From Prolixibacteraceae bacterium (GTDB lineage: Bacteria > Bacteroidota > Bacteroidia > Bacteroidales > Prolixibacteraceae), in the NCBI GenBank assembly GCA_003506435.1, contig DOAQ01000019.1, positions 209,388 through 273,387 on the forward strand: DNA of 64,000 nucleotides, in the 5' to 3' direction. The notes beneath the pieces were generated by a model. That model was not told the DNA's origin, did no database searches, and saw only the letters and a program-made list of their open reading frames with translations. Below are positions 44,501-52,347 of the stretch, piece after piece (the first letter of the stretch is position 1; each line of letters opens with the position of its first letter). Position numbers and translations under genes: made by a program.

Positions 44501-44754
44501 GCATTCGCAGGAACATTCCTCAATTCGTATTCTCCGTCCAAATTGGTGATGATCCCGTTGGTTGTTCCCCTGACCACCACGTTGGCTCCGGGAATACCCT
44601 CCTGAGTCAGGGCATCAGTTACTTTACCTTTAACGGTAACATTCTGCGCAAAAACAGCAGATGTTGCCAGCAAAAATAAACTCAGGACAAGAATTACTAC
44701 GCGGGAAAAAATTGCGCGTAGTTTCTTTTGTTTTTCATGTTTAAAGTCTGTCAT
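41503..44754 (-). CDS. susC: SusC/RagA-like TonB-dependent outer-membrane transporter
   Basis: 1083 residues. After the signal (about 1-36) comes a carboxypeptidase-regulatory-like domain (KGKVTDALTQEGIPGANVVV), a TonB box/plug region (LEEVVAIGYGTVKKRDITGS, about 119-138) with DGFPVNSISDIATSDIQSID, then a 22-stranded barrel ending RQIVFGLNLNF. Its length is normal. It imports oligogalacturonides or rhamnogalacturonan fragments captured by SusD. Between GH105 and SusD in the core operon. Confidence 0.96.
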   Translation of the reverse strand: MTDFKHEKQKKLRAIFSRVVILVLSLFLLATSAVFAQNVTVKGKVTDALTQEGIPGANVVVRGTTNGIITNLDGEYELRNVPANATITFSFIGYETQEIPLNGKNQLSVSLKIDTQQLEEVVAIGYGTVKKRDITGSVASVKGDDLHAIPVANAAEAITGKLAGVQVLSTEGSPDAEMRIRVRGGGSITQDNSPLFIVDGFPVNSISDIATSDIQSIDVLKDASSTAIYGSRGANGVIIVTTKSGQEGKLSVSYNAYIGYKRIAKKLDVLDPEDYVKWQYEFAVLDNDMDDLNSYEKYFGPYQDIDMFVGQSGNNWQEQVYGRTGEVFNHDLSIRGGTKKLMYSVNYAHVDERAIMVGSDYKRDNVSLKLNNKPNDKVELAFSMRYSNTKINGGGANEQNEKSSADSRLKHSVTYTPIPLNGLTTDDTDEEIASYLINPIIANEDNDRAQERKNYNMAGSFSWEIIDNLKFKTEVGLDNYNYNDNRFYGVTTYYVDNAPASENQGQPAVILRDRKEERFRNTNTLSYDFKDFLSEDHKAMLLLGHEMIETNIQELTATIHGFPTLFTFDEAQKLTTQGIPFSTDNNYSPDDKLLSFFGRLNYDYKNKYLLSATFRADGSSRFSDGNRWGYFPSAAVAWRVSEENFMEKTSSWLDDLKLRLSYGTAGNNIIPSGQMTQSFVSNTTAWINGFDSFWSASKTMANPDLKWETTYTRNIGLDFSLFKSKVNGSFEAYLNNTEDLLIEFPVAGTGYDTQYRNMGETENKGIELSINWLAIDKKDFGLNFNFNIGFNKNEIKSLGVMENFGAETGWASTEIGTDFWIAKGGSVGEMYGYRSDGRYEVSDFTGYDADEEKWILKEGVADASGVIGTLRPGMVKLQNMVGDDNKITIDDRTIIGDANPLNTGGFTINGRVYGFDLSAVFNWSYGNDIYNANKIEYTTLTPRYQYRNLIEMMGEGKRWTNIDPATGNLVNDPSVLASMNANTTMWSPYMSRYVFSDWAVEDGSFLRLSTLTLGYTVPSTLTRKVNIQNLRFYVTGYNVFLLTDYSGFDPEVSTRRRTALTPGVDYSAYPRSRQIVFGLNLNF

Positions 44755-44774
44755 ACATTTAAGATTAGGTTTGA

Positions 44775-45974
44775 TTACATTTTCATTTCAAGACTTGCAA
44801 GAATAAAAGGCCCTACCCCTTTGGGATCGTTATCCCGGACAGGTTCCCCTATATAATATTCGTAGGTTCCATTGCGATACGGCGTGCCGCCGAGTCCGGC
44901 AACAGAACATACATTGGTCAGGCTGATTGTGCCGTCGTTATTTTCTTCAATGAAGTTTTTCAGGATTCCTTCGTATCCCTTTTCTGCAACCAGCCGGTAT
45001 TCTTTATCTATATAATTAAGGCGTGTGGCTTTCAGCAAGCTGTAAACAAACATGCACGAAGCCGATGCCTCCAGATAATTGCCTTTCTGTGTTCCTTTAT
45101 CGAGTACCTGGTACCACAGACCACTTTCGTTATCCTGTACGCTTTTTATTCCTGCTGCAACCTGATTCAATATTTCCAGTAGTTTAGTTCTACCAGAATG
45201 ATTCTCAGGAATAAAATCAAGGACATCGACCAAAGCCATGGCGTACCAGCCCTCTGCACGACCCCAGAAATTAGGTGAACAACCGGTTTGCAGGTTGGCC
45301 CACTGCTGTTCTTTACTTTCGTTCCAGCCGTGGTAGTTTAGCCCGGTAATTGTGTCGAAAGTGTGTTTGTGCACTGTAACAAACTGGTTGACTACATCAT
45401 CAAACACTGCCGGCTCGTTAAATTCCTTTCCAAACTGTGCATAAAACGGCGCTCCCATGTACAGGCCGTCGAGCCACATCTGGTGAGGGTAACGAAGCTT
45501 GTGCCAAAAACCTCCTTCCGAAGTACGCGGATGTTCTTTCAACTGATCGCGAAGAATAAATATGGCTTTTTTGTAGTGTTCATCCTTCGTATTAATATAT
45601 AGCTCAAATAAAAATTTTCCGGAGTTTAGCTTATCAATGTTGAAATCACTTCTTTTGTAACCTGAAATTATCCCGTCTTCAGAAATAAATTGGTCGGCAT
45701 AAGCTTTGGCATATTCATAATATTTTGTTTCCCCTGTTTCTTTCCAAAGTTCCATCATCGACATGGCAATTAGCCCGCCTGTGTAATTCCATTTTCCTTC
45801 CGGATCAAAATCAACCATTGAACATTTCGGGAAGAAAGTCATTTCGGAATCGGCCATCCGAATCGCCATTTGCAGTCCGTCATTACCGGCATCGCTTTTA
45901 TCAGTCCTGTTCGATAAAGTACATTGGCAAAAAATCAAGCCACTAATAAATATCAAAACGAGATTTTTTTTCAT
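44775..45974 (-). CDS. Unsaturated rhamnogalacturonyl hydrolase, GH105
   Basis: About 399 residues from ATG 45974; a start six codons earlier is possible. The leader ends GLIFCQCTLSN, so it is probably a lipoprotein facing the periplasm or surface. The (alpha/alpha)6 barrel shows the catalytic segment MWLDGLYMGAPFYAQFG (about 166-182), HGWNESKEQQWANLQTGCSP and FWGRAEGWYAMALVDVLDFI. It removes the 4,5-unsaturated uronic acid left by pectin lyases. First large gene of the operon, 20 nt upstream of SusC. Confidence 0.93.
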   Translation of the reverse strand: MKKNLVLIFISGLIFCQCTLSNRTDKSDAGNDGLQMAIRMADSEMTFFPKCSMVDFDPEGKWNYTGGLIAMSMMELWKETGETKYYEYAKAYADQFISEDGIISGYKRSDFNIDKLNSGKFLFELYINTKDEHYKKAIFILRDQLKEHPRTSEGGFWHKLRYPHQMWLDGLYMGAPFYAQFGKEFNEPAVFDDVVNQFVTVHKHTFDTITGLNYHGWNESKEQQWANLQTGCSPNFWGRAEGWYAMALVDVLDFIPENHSGRTKLLEILNQVAAGIKSVQDNESGLWYQVLDKGTQKGNYLEASASCMFVYSLLKATRLNYIDKEYRLVAEKGYEGILKNFIEENNDGTISLTNVCSVAGLGGTPYRNGTYEYYIGEPVRDNDPKGVGPFILASLEMKM

Positions 45975-46010
45975 GAATAACAGATTTAGCATTCTTGTTC
46001 AGAATAATTA

Positions 46011-46115
46011 TTAAAGACTGATATTTATGAGAACCAATAGTGCGATAAATAATCCGATCACAACGATTGCAATGATCCAGGAAAGCCGCTTTAAATCTTT
46101 ACGCATTTTTTCCAT
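46011..46115 (-). CDS. Small single-span membrane peptide (34 residues)
   Basis: The reverse strand from ATG 46115 to TAA at 46011 encodes MEKMRKDLKRLSWIIAIVVI followed by GLFIALLVLINISL. The first 11 residues are basic and charged; the rest is one strongly hydrophobic helix ending near the stop. The second ATG at residue 4 is also possible. It precedes GH105 by 36 nt and should be on the same transcript. The basic-then-hydrophobic design and close linkage suggest a real small protein, but coding cannot be proven without comparison. Confidence 0.5.
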   Translation of the reverse strand: MEKMRKDLKRLSWIIAIVVIGLFIALLVLINISL

Positions 46116-46177
46116 AAGCTTTCAAAATTTAGTTCATGATAAAATTACGGAGAATGGTTTTAAAGCTCATTTTCTTA

Positions 46178-46248
46178 CTTCCCAAAGAAGACCGACAGGC
46201 TTCCCCAAACAGGGAAATATTTCCCAAAATGAGGGGCTATTTTTCCCA
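46178..46248 (-). promoter_or_regulatory. Four TTTGGGAA-like direct repeats, candidate HTCS operator
   Basis: On the minus strand, four similar sites occur: TGGGAAAA (46248-46241), TTTGGGAAAT (46228-46219, part of palindrome GGGAAATATTTCCC at 46212-46225), GTTTGGGGAAG (46210-46200) and CTTTGGGAAG (46187-46178). Their GGG starts are 22, 19 and 23 bp apart, about two helical turns each. They lie in the 199-nt gap upstream of the small peptide-GH105-SusCD unit. AraC-type output domains of hybrid regulators bind such direct repeats. Confidence 0.5.
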
Positions 46249-46314
46249 CGGCAAAAACAAAATACCACAAACAGCTATTAATCTGTGATTTGACAATAAA
46301 ATTAAAAAAGAAGA

Positions 46315-49300
46315 TTATTGGAGTGTTGAATTTTTTTGTATGTATTCGGAAGCATTCATTCCATACATCTCGCGGAAGCATTTCCGGAAGTGGGACAAAT
46401 CTTTAAAACCAACGGCGTAGGCTATTTCACTAACCGACATTTTTTCCTGCAACAACAATTGCGAAGCCCTTTTCAGCCTGATATTCCGGATGAATTCCTT
46501 GACGGTCATATCGGTCAACGCGTGCAATTTGCGGTAAAGCTGCATACGGCTCACCCCGACCTCCTGGGAAAAACGTTCAATATCAAGATCGGCATCCGAA
46601 ATATTTTCTTCGACAACCTCTACTACCCTGTTTAAAAACTTCTCGTCGGGCGATGAAATAACAATATTCCTTGGTTGCAGTGTAATTTCTCCGGAATACT
46701 TTTCTTTCAGCGAATTGCGGATTGATAACATATTATCAACCTTTGTCTGCAAAATTGTAAGGTCGAACGGCTTAGTAATGTAATCATCTGCACCGCTCGA
46801 AAGACCTTTTATTTCATGTTCTTTTGAATGAAGCGCTGTTAATAGCAGCACCGGAATATGCGAAGTTCGTTCGTCTTTTTTTATCCTTCTGCAAAACTCA
46901 TAGCCATCCACATCAGGCATCAGAACATCACTAATTATCACATCCGGAATCGTGTTCAATGCAACTTCCCATCCTTCTTTTCCGTCGTTTGCTTCCAATA
47001 CCTGGTATTTCGACGAAAAATGGCTCTTTATCAGCGAACGCACATCGGGGTTATCTTCAACAATGAGCAGAATTTCAGCATGAACCGGATCAACTCCGTT
47101 CTTCTCCGTGACTACGATGGCGGATTCCACCTCTTTTTTCACAGTTCCGGCAGATACCGAGGATACCGGTTCTTCCATTCCAGCCTCATACGGAATCCGA
47201 ACGGTAAATTTGCTGCCTTTTCCCGGTTTGCTTTCAACAAAAACCTTTCCCTTGTGCAATTCAACCAACTCCTTCACAAAGGCAAGACCGATACCGGTTC
47301 CGGTTTGCACTGCATGTTCATTAGCCTGAAAAAAGCGGTTAAATATTTTTGAAAGATTGGTCTGCGAAATTCCCTGTCCTGTATCGCGGACTACAATTTC
47401 AATATATTCTTTATCCTGATTTTCATTCGAAATGTCCTCTTCATTCGAATCAAAGACCAGGGACAGGTTGACCGAAATTTTTCCACCTTTCCCTGTGAAT
47501 TTAAACGCATTCGAAAGCAGGTTATTCAATATTTTTTCAATCTTGTCGGCATCGAACCGGGCCATGAGCCGTTTCTTCAGCGTATTGAATCTCAGGTTTA
47601 TTTCTTTTTCTTCAGCATAATTATCGAAAGAATGGACAATGTCGGAAACAAAACGGACGAGATCGCCCTGCAAAAGTTCCAGTTTCAGATTTCCGGTCTC
47701 CAGTTTCCGGAAGTCCAGCAATTGGTTAATAAGCCGGTCCAGATGTTTCGTGTTCCGGTACATGATGTCCAGATGTGAATTAACCTCCTCCGGAGGCAAT
47801 TTTTGCGAGATCAGCTTTTCCAGCGGAGCCAGTATCAATGTTAGAGGAGTCCGAATTTCATGCGATATATTTGTAAAAAACTTCAATTTAAGCATATCCA
47901 GCTCATGAAGTTTTTTGGCCTTTATCCGTTCAACAACCAATTCATTTTTTATTTTTTCGCGGTACAGAAGAAATTGAACCAATAAATAAATCAGCGCTGC
48001 AATCACCACTAAAATAAAAAACCTGAACCATCGGGTTTTCCAATATGGAGGAAGAACAGTGATCAGCACCTGCAATTCGTTACCCGATTCAATACTACCG
48101 GGAACTACCCTTTTTACATGAAAAATATAATCACCGGGATTCAGATTGGTATATGTTGCCGAACGGGAAACACTTGGTTCGTTCCACTCCTTGTCGAAGC
48201 CTTCGAGATAGTAACTGTACAGATTACTTCCGCTGTTTACGTAATTCAATGCTGCAAATTCGAGCGTAAAAACATTTTGCGAGTAATCAAACACAAGATG
48301 GTCGGTTTCAGAAATGCTTTTCTTCAGGATTGACTTTTTTCCCGGATTAATCTCCACTTTCCTATTGAAAACCCGGAAATCAGTGAGTATCAGCGGAACT
48401 TTGGCATCATCGCTTTTCACTTCCGACGGGTCGAAAATATTAAAGCCTGAAATACTGCCGAAAAGAAGGTGCCCGTCATCCGACTTGTAAGCTGCTCCGT
48501 AGGTAAACTGGTTGTTCTTCAGGCCGTCTTTGCTGGTATAATTCTGAAACGTATTGGTTTCGGGATCGAATTTCGACAAGCCGTTCGATGTGCTGATCCA
48601 CAGGAAATGGTCGTTATCTTCTAAAATGCACAATACCTGATTATTGGATAAGCCATCGTTCGTATTATAATATCGGATTGCACCGTCGGTAGCCGAATAC
48701 CGGGCAAATCCCTTATCGAGCGTAGCTATCCAGCACCTCCCTTTCGAATCTTCCCAAAATGCTCTTGAATACTCTGCAAAACGAATACTATTTTTGCTGC
48801 CCAGATTATAGATGATCACCTCATCAAGCGTTCCCATCCAAATATTGTTGTACGAGTCCATCTCAATCCAGTTCACTTGTTCCTGTCCTGCCAGTTGCGG
48901 ATAGTGTACAAACGATTTGGTACGGGCATCAAAGCGATTAATACCCGCCGATGTACCAACCCAGATGTTTCCTTCATTATCCAGGAGAAAATCCCACACC
49001 CTGTTATCCGACAAACTATTCGGATTTAAAGGGTCATTTTTATAATGTGTGAATTTGCCCGATTCTAGGTTCAGCACATCAATTCCGCCAAGAAATGTAC
49101 CAATCCAGAGATTTCCCTTTTTGTCATCCAGAAACGCTTTTATACAATTCCGAGATACTGAATTGGGGTTGTCGGGATTGGCCATCAGGTAGGTAAATAA
49201 TCCGGATTGAGGGTGATAAATATTAACTCCACCATCTTCGGTACCGATCCATATATTATCCTGATCGTCTATCCAAAAGGCATATACAATACTACTGTTC

Positions 49301-50388
49301 AGATATTTGTTATCCGACGGATGGGAACCAAAACTATGAAACCGCTGTTTGCTTTTTGCCAGCAAGTTTACTCCGCCGCGGGTTCCGATCCAGGTTTCGC
49401 CCCGCTGATCATGCAGAACATCAAGTACCGAATTGTTGATCAGGCTTGTAGGTTCCCGGTCGTCGTGGCGGTAAAAACCAACCATCCCCTGTGTTTTGTT
49501 GTATATATAGAGACCCCCGCGGGTACCTATCCAGTAATTACCAAAAGCGCCAAGCGAAATAGTACGAACGGTTTCCGTCCGCTCGGTAACTTTTTTAAGC
49601 TGTACTTTTTGTACCGATCTGCTGATGGGATCAACAATGAAAGCCCCATTGGAGTATGTTCCAACCCACATGCTTCCATCGATATCCAAAAATAATTCCC
49701 AAATTTCATCTGTTGCTCCGTTGGAAAAAGGCAAATCCAAATGTTCGGTAATTTTGGTTTCAGGATCGTAAATAAATACACCTTCATTTGTACCTGCCCA
49801 CAATTTACCGGTATTGTCAAGTTCAAGCACCCTGACAAAATCGGACCAGAAGCTGAACGGACCTTCATCTGTTTCCTTCGAAACCGGCATTACATTTCCA
49901 AGCGTATCAATCATCACCAGATTGACATTTGTTCCCAGCCAAAGGTTCCCCTTTGCATCTTCCCGAATATCATTGACTGAAATTGCCCTTGATCTGAAAA
50001 AAGGGTCATTTTTGTACGGATGATAAAAGCATTCCCGGTTTCGGTCATACACATTCAACCCGCCATTTTCAGTTCCGATCAAAAGATTTCCTTTGCGGTC
50101 TTCACAAATGACCCGCACCAGCGTCCCGTTAAATCCGGTGCTATCTTCCGGCGAATGGAGGAAATTGACAAACTGATAGCCATCGAAACGGCTTAATCCC
50201 TGACTGGTACCAAACCACATCCACCCTTTCTGATCCTGATAAATACACTGGATTTGATTATTTGGCAAACCGTCTTCCTGCAAAAAAGAGTCAAAGCTCA
50301 ATTCATTCTGAATTGCACTTCCTGTATAAGAAGCCAGAAAACAAAGTACTGACAGTAATGTTTTTTGTATAAACCGAACCTGTTTCAT
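46315..50388 (-). CDS. Hybrid two-component system regulator (HTCS) of the pectin locus
   Basis: 1357 residues combining a whole signalling pathway. A signal peptide (about 1-25) is followed by about 14 propeller repeats of WIGT..GL type (about 30-690), a Y_Y_Y domain (about 705-760) and a membrane helix (about 785-805). The kinase shows KFFTNISHEIRTPLTLILAP with the phospho-His near 842, then NLLSNAFKFTGKGG and DTGQGIS in the ATPase part. The receiver has IISDVLMPDVDG (Asp near 1152) and ADDYITKPF. An AraC-type DNA-binding domain closes it (about 1255-1350, LHALTDMTVKEFIRNIRLKR). It senses pectic oligosaccharides in the periplasm and should activate the genes downstream. Confidence 0.95.
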   Translation of the reverse strand: MKQVRFIQKTLLSVLCFLASYTGSAIQNELSFDSFLQEDGLPNNQIQCIYQDQKGWMWFGTSQGLSRFDGYQFVNFLHSPEDSTGFNGTLVRVICEDRKGNLLIGTENGGLNVYDRNRECFYHPYKNDPFFRSRAISVNDIREDAKGNLWLGTNVNLVMIDTLGNVMPVSKETDEGPFSFWSDFVRVLELDNTGKLWAGTNEGVFIYDPETKITEHLDLPFSNGATDEIWELFLDIDGSMWVGTYSNGAFIVDPISRSVQKVQLKKVTERTETVRTISLGAFGNYWIGTRGGLYIYNKTQGMVGFYRHDDREPTSLINNSVLDVLHDQRGETWIGTRGGVNLLAKSKQRFHSFGSHPSDNKYLNSSIVYAFWIDDQDNIWIGTEDGGVNIYHPQSGLFTYLMANPDNPNSVSRNCIKAFLDDKKGNLWIGTFLGGIDVLNLESGKFTHYKNDPLNPNSLSDNRVWDFLLDNEGNIWVGTSAGINRFDARTKSFVHYPQLAGQEQVNWIEMDSYNNIWMGTLDEVIIYNLGSKNSIRFAEYSRAFWEDSKGRCWIATLDKGFARYSATDGAIRYYNTNDGLSNNQVLCILEDNDHFLWISTSNGLSKFDPETNTFQNYTSKDGLKNNQFTYGAAYKSDDGHLLFGSISGFNIFDPSEVKSDDAKVPLILTDFRVFNRKVEINPGKKSILKKSISETDHLVFDYSQNVFTLEFAALNYVNSGSNLYSYYLEGFDKEWNEPSVSRSATYTNLNPGDYIFHVKRVVPGSIESGNELQVLITVLPPYWKTRWFRFFILVVIAALIYLLVQFLLYREKIKNELVVERIKAKKLHELDMLKLKFFTNISHEIRTPLTLILAPLEKLISQKLPPEEVNSHLDIMYRNTKHLDRLINQLLDFRKLETGNLKLELLQGDLVRFVSDIVHSFDNYAEEKEINLRFNTLKKRLMARFDADKIEKILNNLLSNAFKFTGKGGKISVNLSLVFDSNEEDISNENQDKEYIEIVVRDTGQGISQTNLSKIFNRFFQANEHAVQTGTGIGLAFVKELVELHKGKVFVESKPGKGSKFTVRIPYEAGMEEPVSSVSAGTVKKEVESAIVVTEKNGVDPVHAEILLIVEDNPDVRSLIKSHFSSKYQVLEANDGKEGWEVALNTIPDVIISDVLMPDVDGYEFCRRIKKDERTSHIPVLLLTALHSKEHEIKGLSSGADDYITKPFDLTILQTKVDNMLSIRNSLKEKYSGEITLQPRNIVISSPDEKFLNRVVEVVEENISDADLDIERFSQEVGVSRMQLYRKLHALTDMTVKEFIRNIRLKRASQLLLQEKMSVSEIAYAVGFKDLSHFRKCFREMYGMNASEYIQKNSTLQ

Positions 50389-50527
50389 TCCTTTAAAATA
50401 TCAGGATTCCTTTTAAATATAGGCTAATAGCCGGAAATACTGTTTAGCAAATTAATGCTTATTTTAGATATATGCAAATCGCCCCGGCACAATGAACATC
50501 GTCCTGCCTGTTGAATCAAACCATGAT

Positions 50528-51031
50528 TCAGTTGCCAATACAGGTTTTCAGTTTTCCCGTTATTTCTTCTATTTTCGAAGTAATTGCTTTTCCTGAAATA
50601 GTTGCCCCCGAAATGGCCTGAATATCCTTCCCGTATATCAGTTTATTACCTGAGTAACCCGCGAATTGCAATAACCAGTTTTTCCCTGAAATTTCACTCC
50701 CGTGATCGGAAGAATAACTTACAACTTTTACAAGTTTTACCGACATTCCTGAACTATACCAAATTAAGAAATCAAAATAGTCATGTCTCCCCTTTGCCCT
50801 TGTCAATACAACATATCCCTCCCACTGCTTTTTAACGTAAAGCTTAAAAAACTCATTGGTTCCGAAATCGTCTCCGCATTCAGGGATGAATTTCTGAAGA
50901 GAAACATCCGCCTGATCTGTTTTCAATTCTTTACTGAATATTTTCACAAGATCAATGGCATTGGCCTCGTCTGCAAACAGAAAAGCCAATACCACCAACA
51001 TCTGATATTTCAGGATTTTTGTCAAAACCAT
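50528..51031 (-). CDS. Exported FMN-binding domain protein
   Basis: 167 residues with a signal peptide (to about ADEANA). The C-terminal FMN-binding domain has IQAISGATISGKAIT (about 138-152), which contains the SGAT-type site where ApbE attaches FMN to Thr, as in RnfG/NqrC-like proteins. So it is likely a periplasmic flavin electron carrier. Its start overlaps the porin gene end by 10 nt, implying coupled translation. The partner reductase is not in the window. The N-terminal 70 residues have no clear match. Confidence 0.78.
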   Translation of the reverse strand: MVLTKILKYQMLVVLAFLFADEANAIDLVKIFSKELKTDQADVSLQKFIPECGDDFGTNEFFKLYVKKQWEGYVVLTRAKGRHDYFDFLIWYSSGMSVKLVKVVSYSSDHGSEISGKNWLLQFAGYSGNKLIYGKDIQAISGATISGKAITSKIEEITGKLKTCIGN

Positions 51032-52176
51032 ATACCTACTCCAAGATTGATCTGTGTGATTGTATCATCCGGGCCGTCATTTCCCAACCACTGAACATCG
51101 GCTTTTAAAACGGCGCCTTCAGCCATCCACCACCCAATACCGGCTGTAACATCCGAATGATTGAACTTCACGTTTTTTGAAATTCCGTCGACTTTGTAAT
51201 GTGTATCATATTTTTCATACCTGACAAATGGAACCAGTTTTTTATCTGCATCTTTCGAGTGCAGAAGGTTATAACCAGCTTCCAAGTAATAGCCCAGCAA
51301 TGCGCTTCCCATATCTTTGGCCGCAAATTCGTTGTATTCATCGGTGTTCTTTACTGAAGCATAATTGAACTGTCCTTTGAAATTCCATCCCTTTTTAAGG
51401 TATCTGAAATCGAGTCCGATCATACTTAATCCCAAAACAGATGAATCGGCCACTGCAATCAATTGCTGATTATCCTTATCAATTCCGTCATAAAGAGTTG
51501 ATTGTGACTTTCCTAAATACGTTGAAAGACCAAGTTTCAATGAGGAAATTCCCGAATACTCAATTTTTCCACTCAAATTTGGATTCGAAAAAATTGATTC
51601 CGCACCTTTTTGCCGACCTCTTCTAAAGGCATCGGAACCGCGCAGCAGCCCGCTTCCATTGTAACTTAAAAAACCATTGACAACATACAGTTGATATTTC
51701 AAACCGGAATCGCCGATACGGCCGGTAAAACCTGCACCTATTTCACGCCATGTAGTCGGTATCAGGGTGTTATCCAGATTCGGACGCTCCACTCCGTTAA
51801 AAGTCGCAGGTTCGTGCAACTCGTTTATAATTCCCATCGGAATCAATAGCAAACCTGCCCTGAAATTCAGACCTTCTTTTAATTTATAATCCAGAAAAGC
51901 CTGTTCTACATATACTTCCTGTACATGTTCCACTTCCAGTTCAGTTATAAAACGGGTCCGCTCATTAAATTTATATCCAACCATTAAAACCATCCGATGA
52001 ACATCCATAATTCCATTGTATTTGGTTTCACCGTCAATTTTTTGGTTGTAATCGATTTGAGCATAACCGCCAATACTCAATTTTTCTTCAGAATTCAAAA
52101 TCCGTTCGGAAGTATTTTGGGAAATTGCCATCAATTGAGCCAGCATGAAAACCAGCGAATAAAGTATTTTTCTCAT
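51022..52176 (-). CDS. Outer-membrane porin (phosphate-selective porin O/P-like)
   Basis: 384 residues: a signal peptide (to about residue 19), then an N-terminal acidic stretch and a beta barrel with repeated amphipathic strands (LSIGGYAQIDYNQK, GYKFNERTRFITELEVEHVQ, FRAGLLLIPMGIINELHEPA) and a terminal aromatic (INLGVGIWF). The 'IPMG..NE..EP..F' segment is typical of OprP/OprO-like porins of Bacteroidota. It is transcribed ahead of the FMN-binding gene (10-nt overlap), so the pair may handle a redox-linked substrate such as metal ions. Substrate unknown. Confidence 0.82.
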   Translation of the reverse strand: MRKILYSLVFMLAQLMAISQNTSERILNSEEKLSIGGYAQIDYNQKIDGETKYNGIMDVHRMVLMVGYKFNERTRFITELEVEHVQEVYVEQAFLDYKLKEGLNFRAGLLLIPMGIINELHEPATFNGVERPNLDNTLIPTTWREIGAGFTGRIGDSGLKYQLYVVNGFLSYNGSGLLRGSDAFRRGRQKGAESIFSNPNLSGKIEYSGISSLKLGLSTYLGKSQSTLYDGIDKDNQQLIAVADSSVLGLSMIGLDFRYLKKGWNFKGQFNYASVKNTDEYNEFAAKDMGSALLGYYLEAGYNLLHSKDADKKLVPFVRYEKYDTHYKVDGISKNVKFNHSDVTAGIGWWMAEGAVLKADVQWLGNDGPDDTITQINLGVGIWF

Positions 52177-52347
52177 TTCTATTATTATTTAGACTGAATT
52201 AATATTGAGCAAAAGTATACGGAATATCAGTACCTGATTGTAACCGATGTTACAAAACAGGCATTCTAAATAATAAATCGAAATAATAAATTGATATTAC
52301 GACAGTTAGCTTCAGATTAAAAAAAATAATTTAGAAATCAGATTGGG

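Noticed and set aside
46027..46281. 84-codon plus-strand ORF in the HTCS-GH105 gap
   Set aside because: It is antisense to the small membrane peptide and the operator-like repeats, with no signal or motif.
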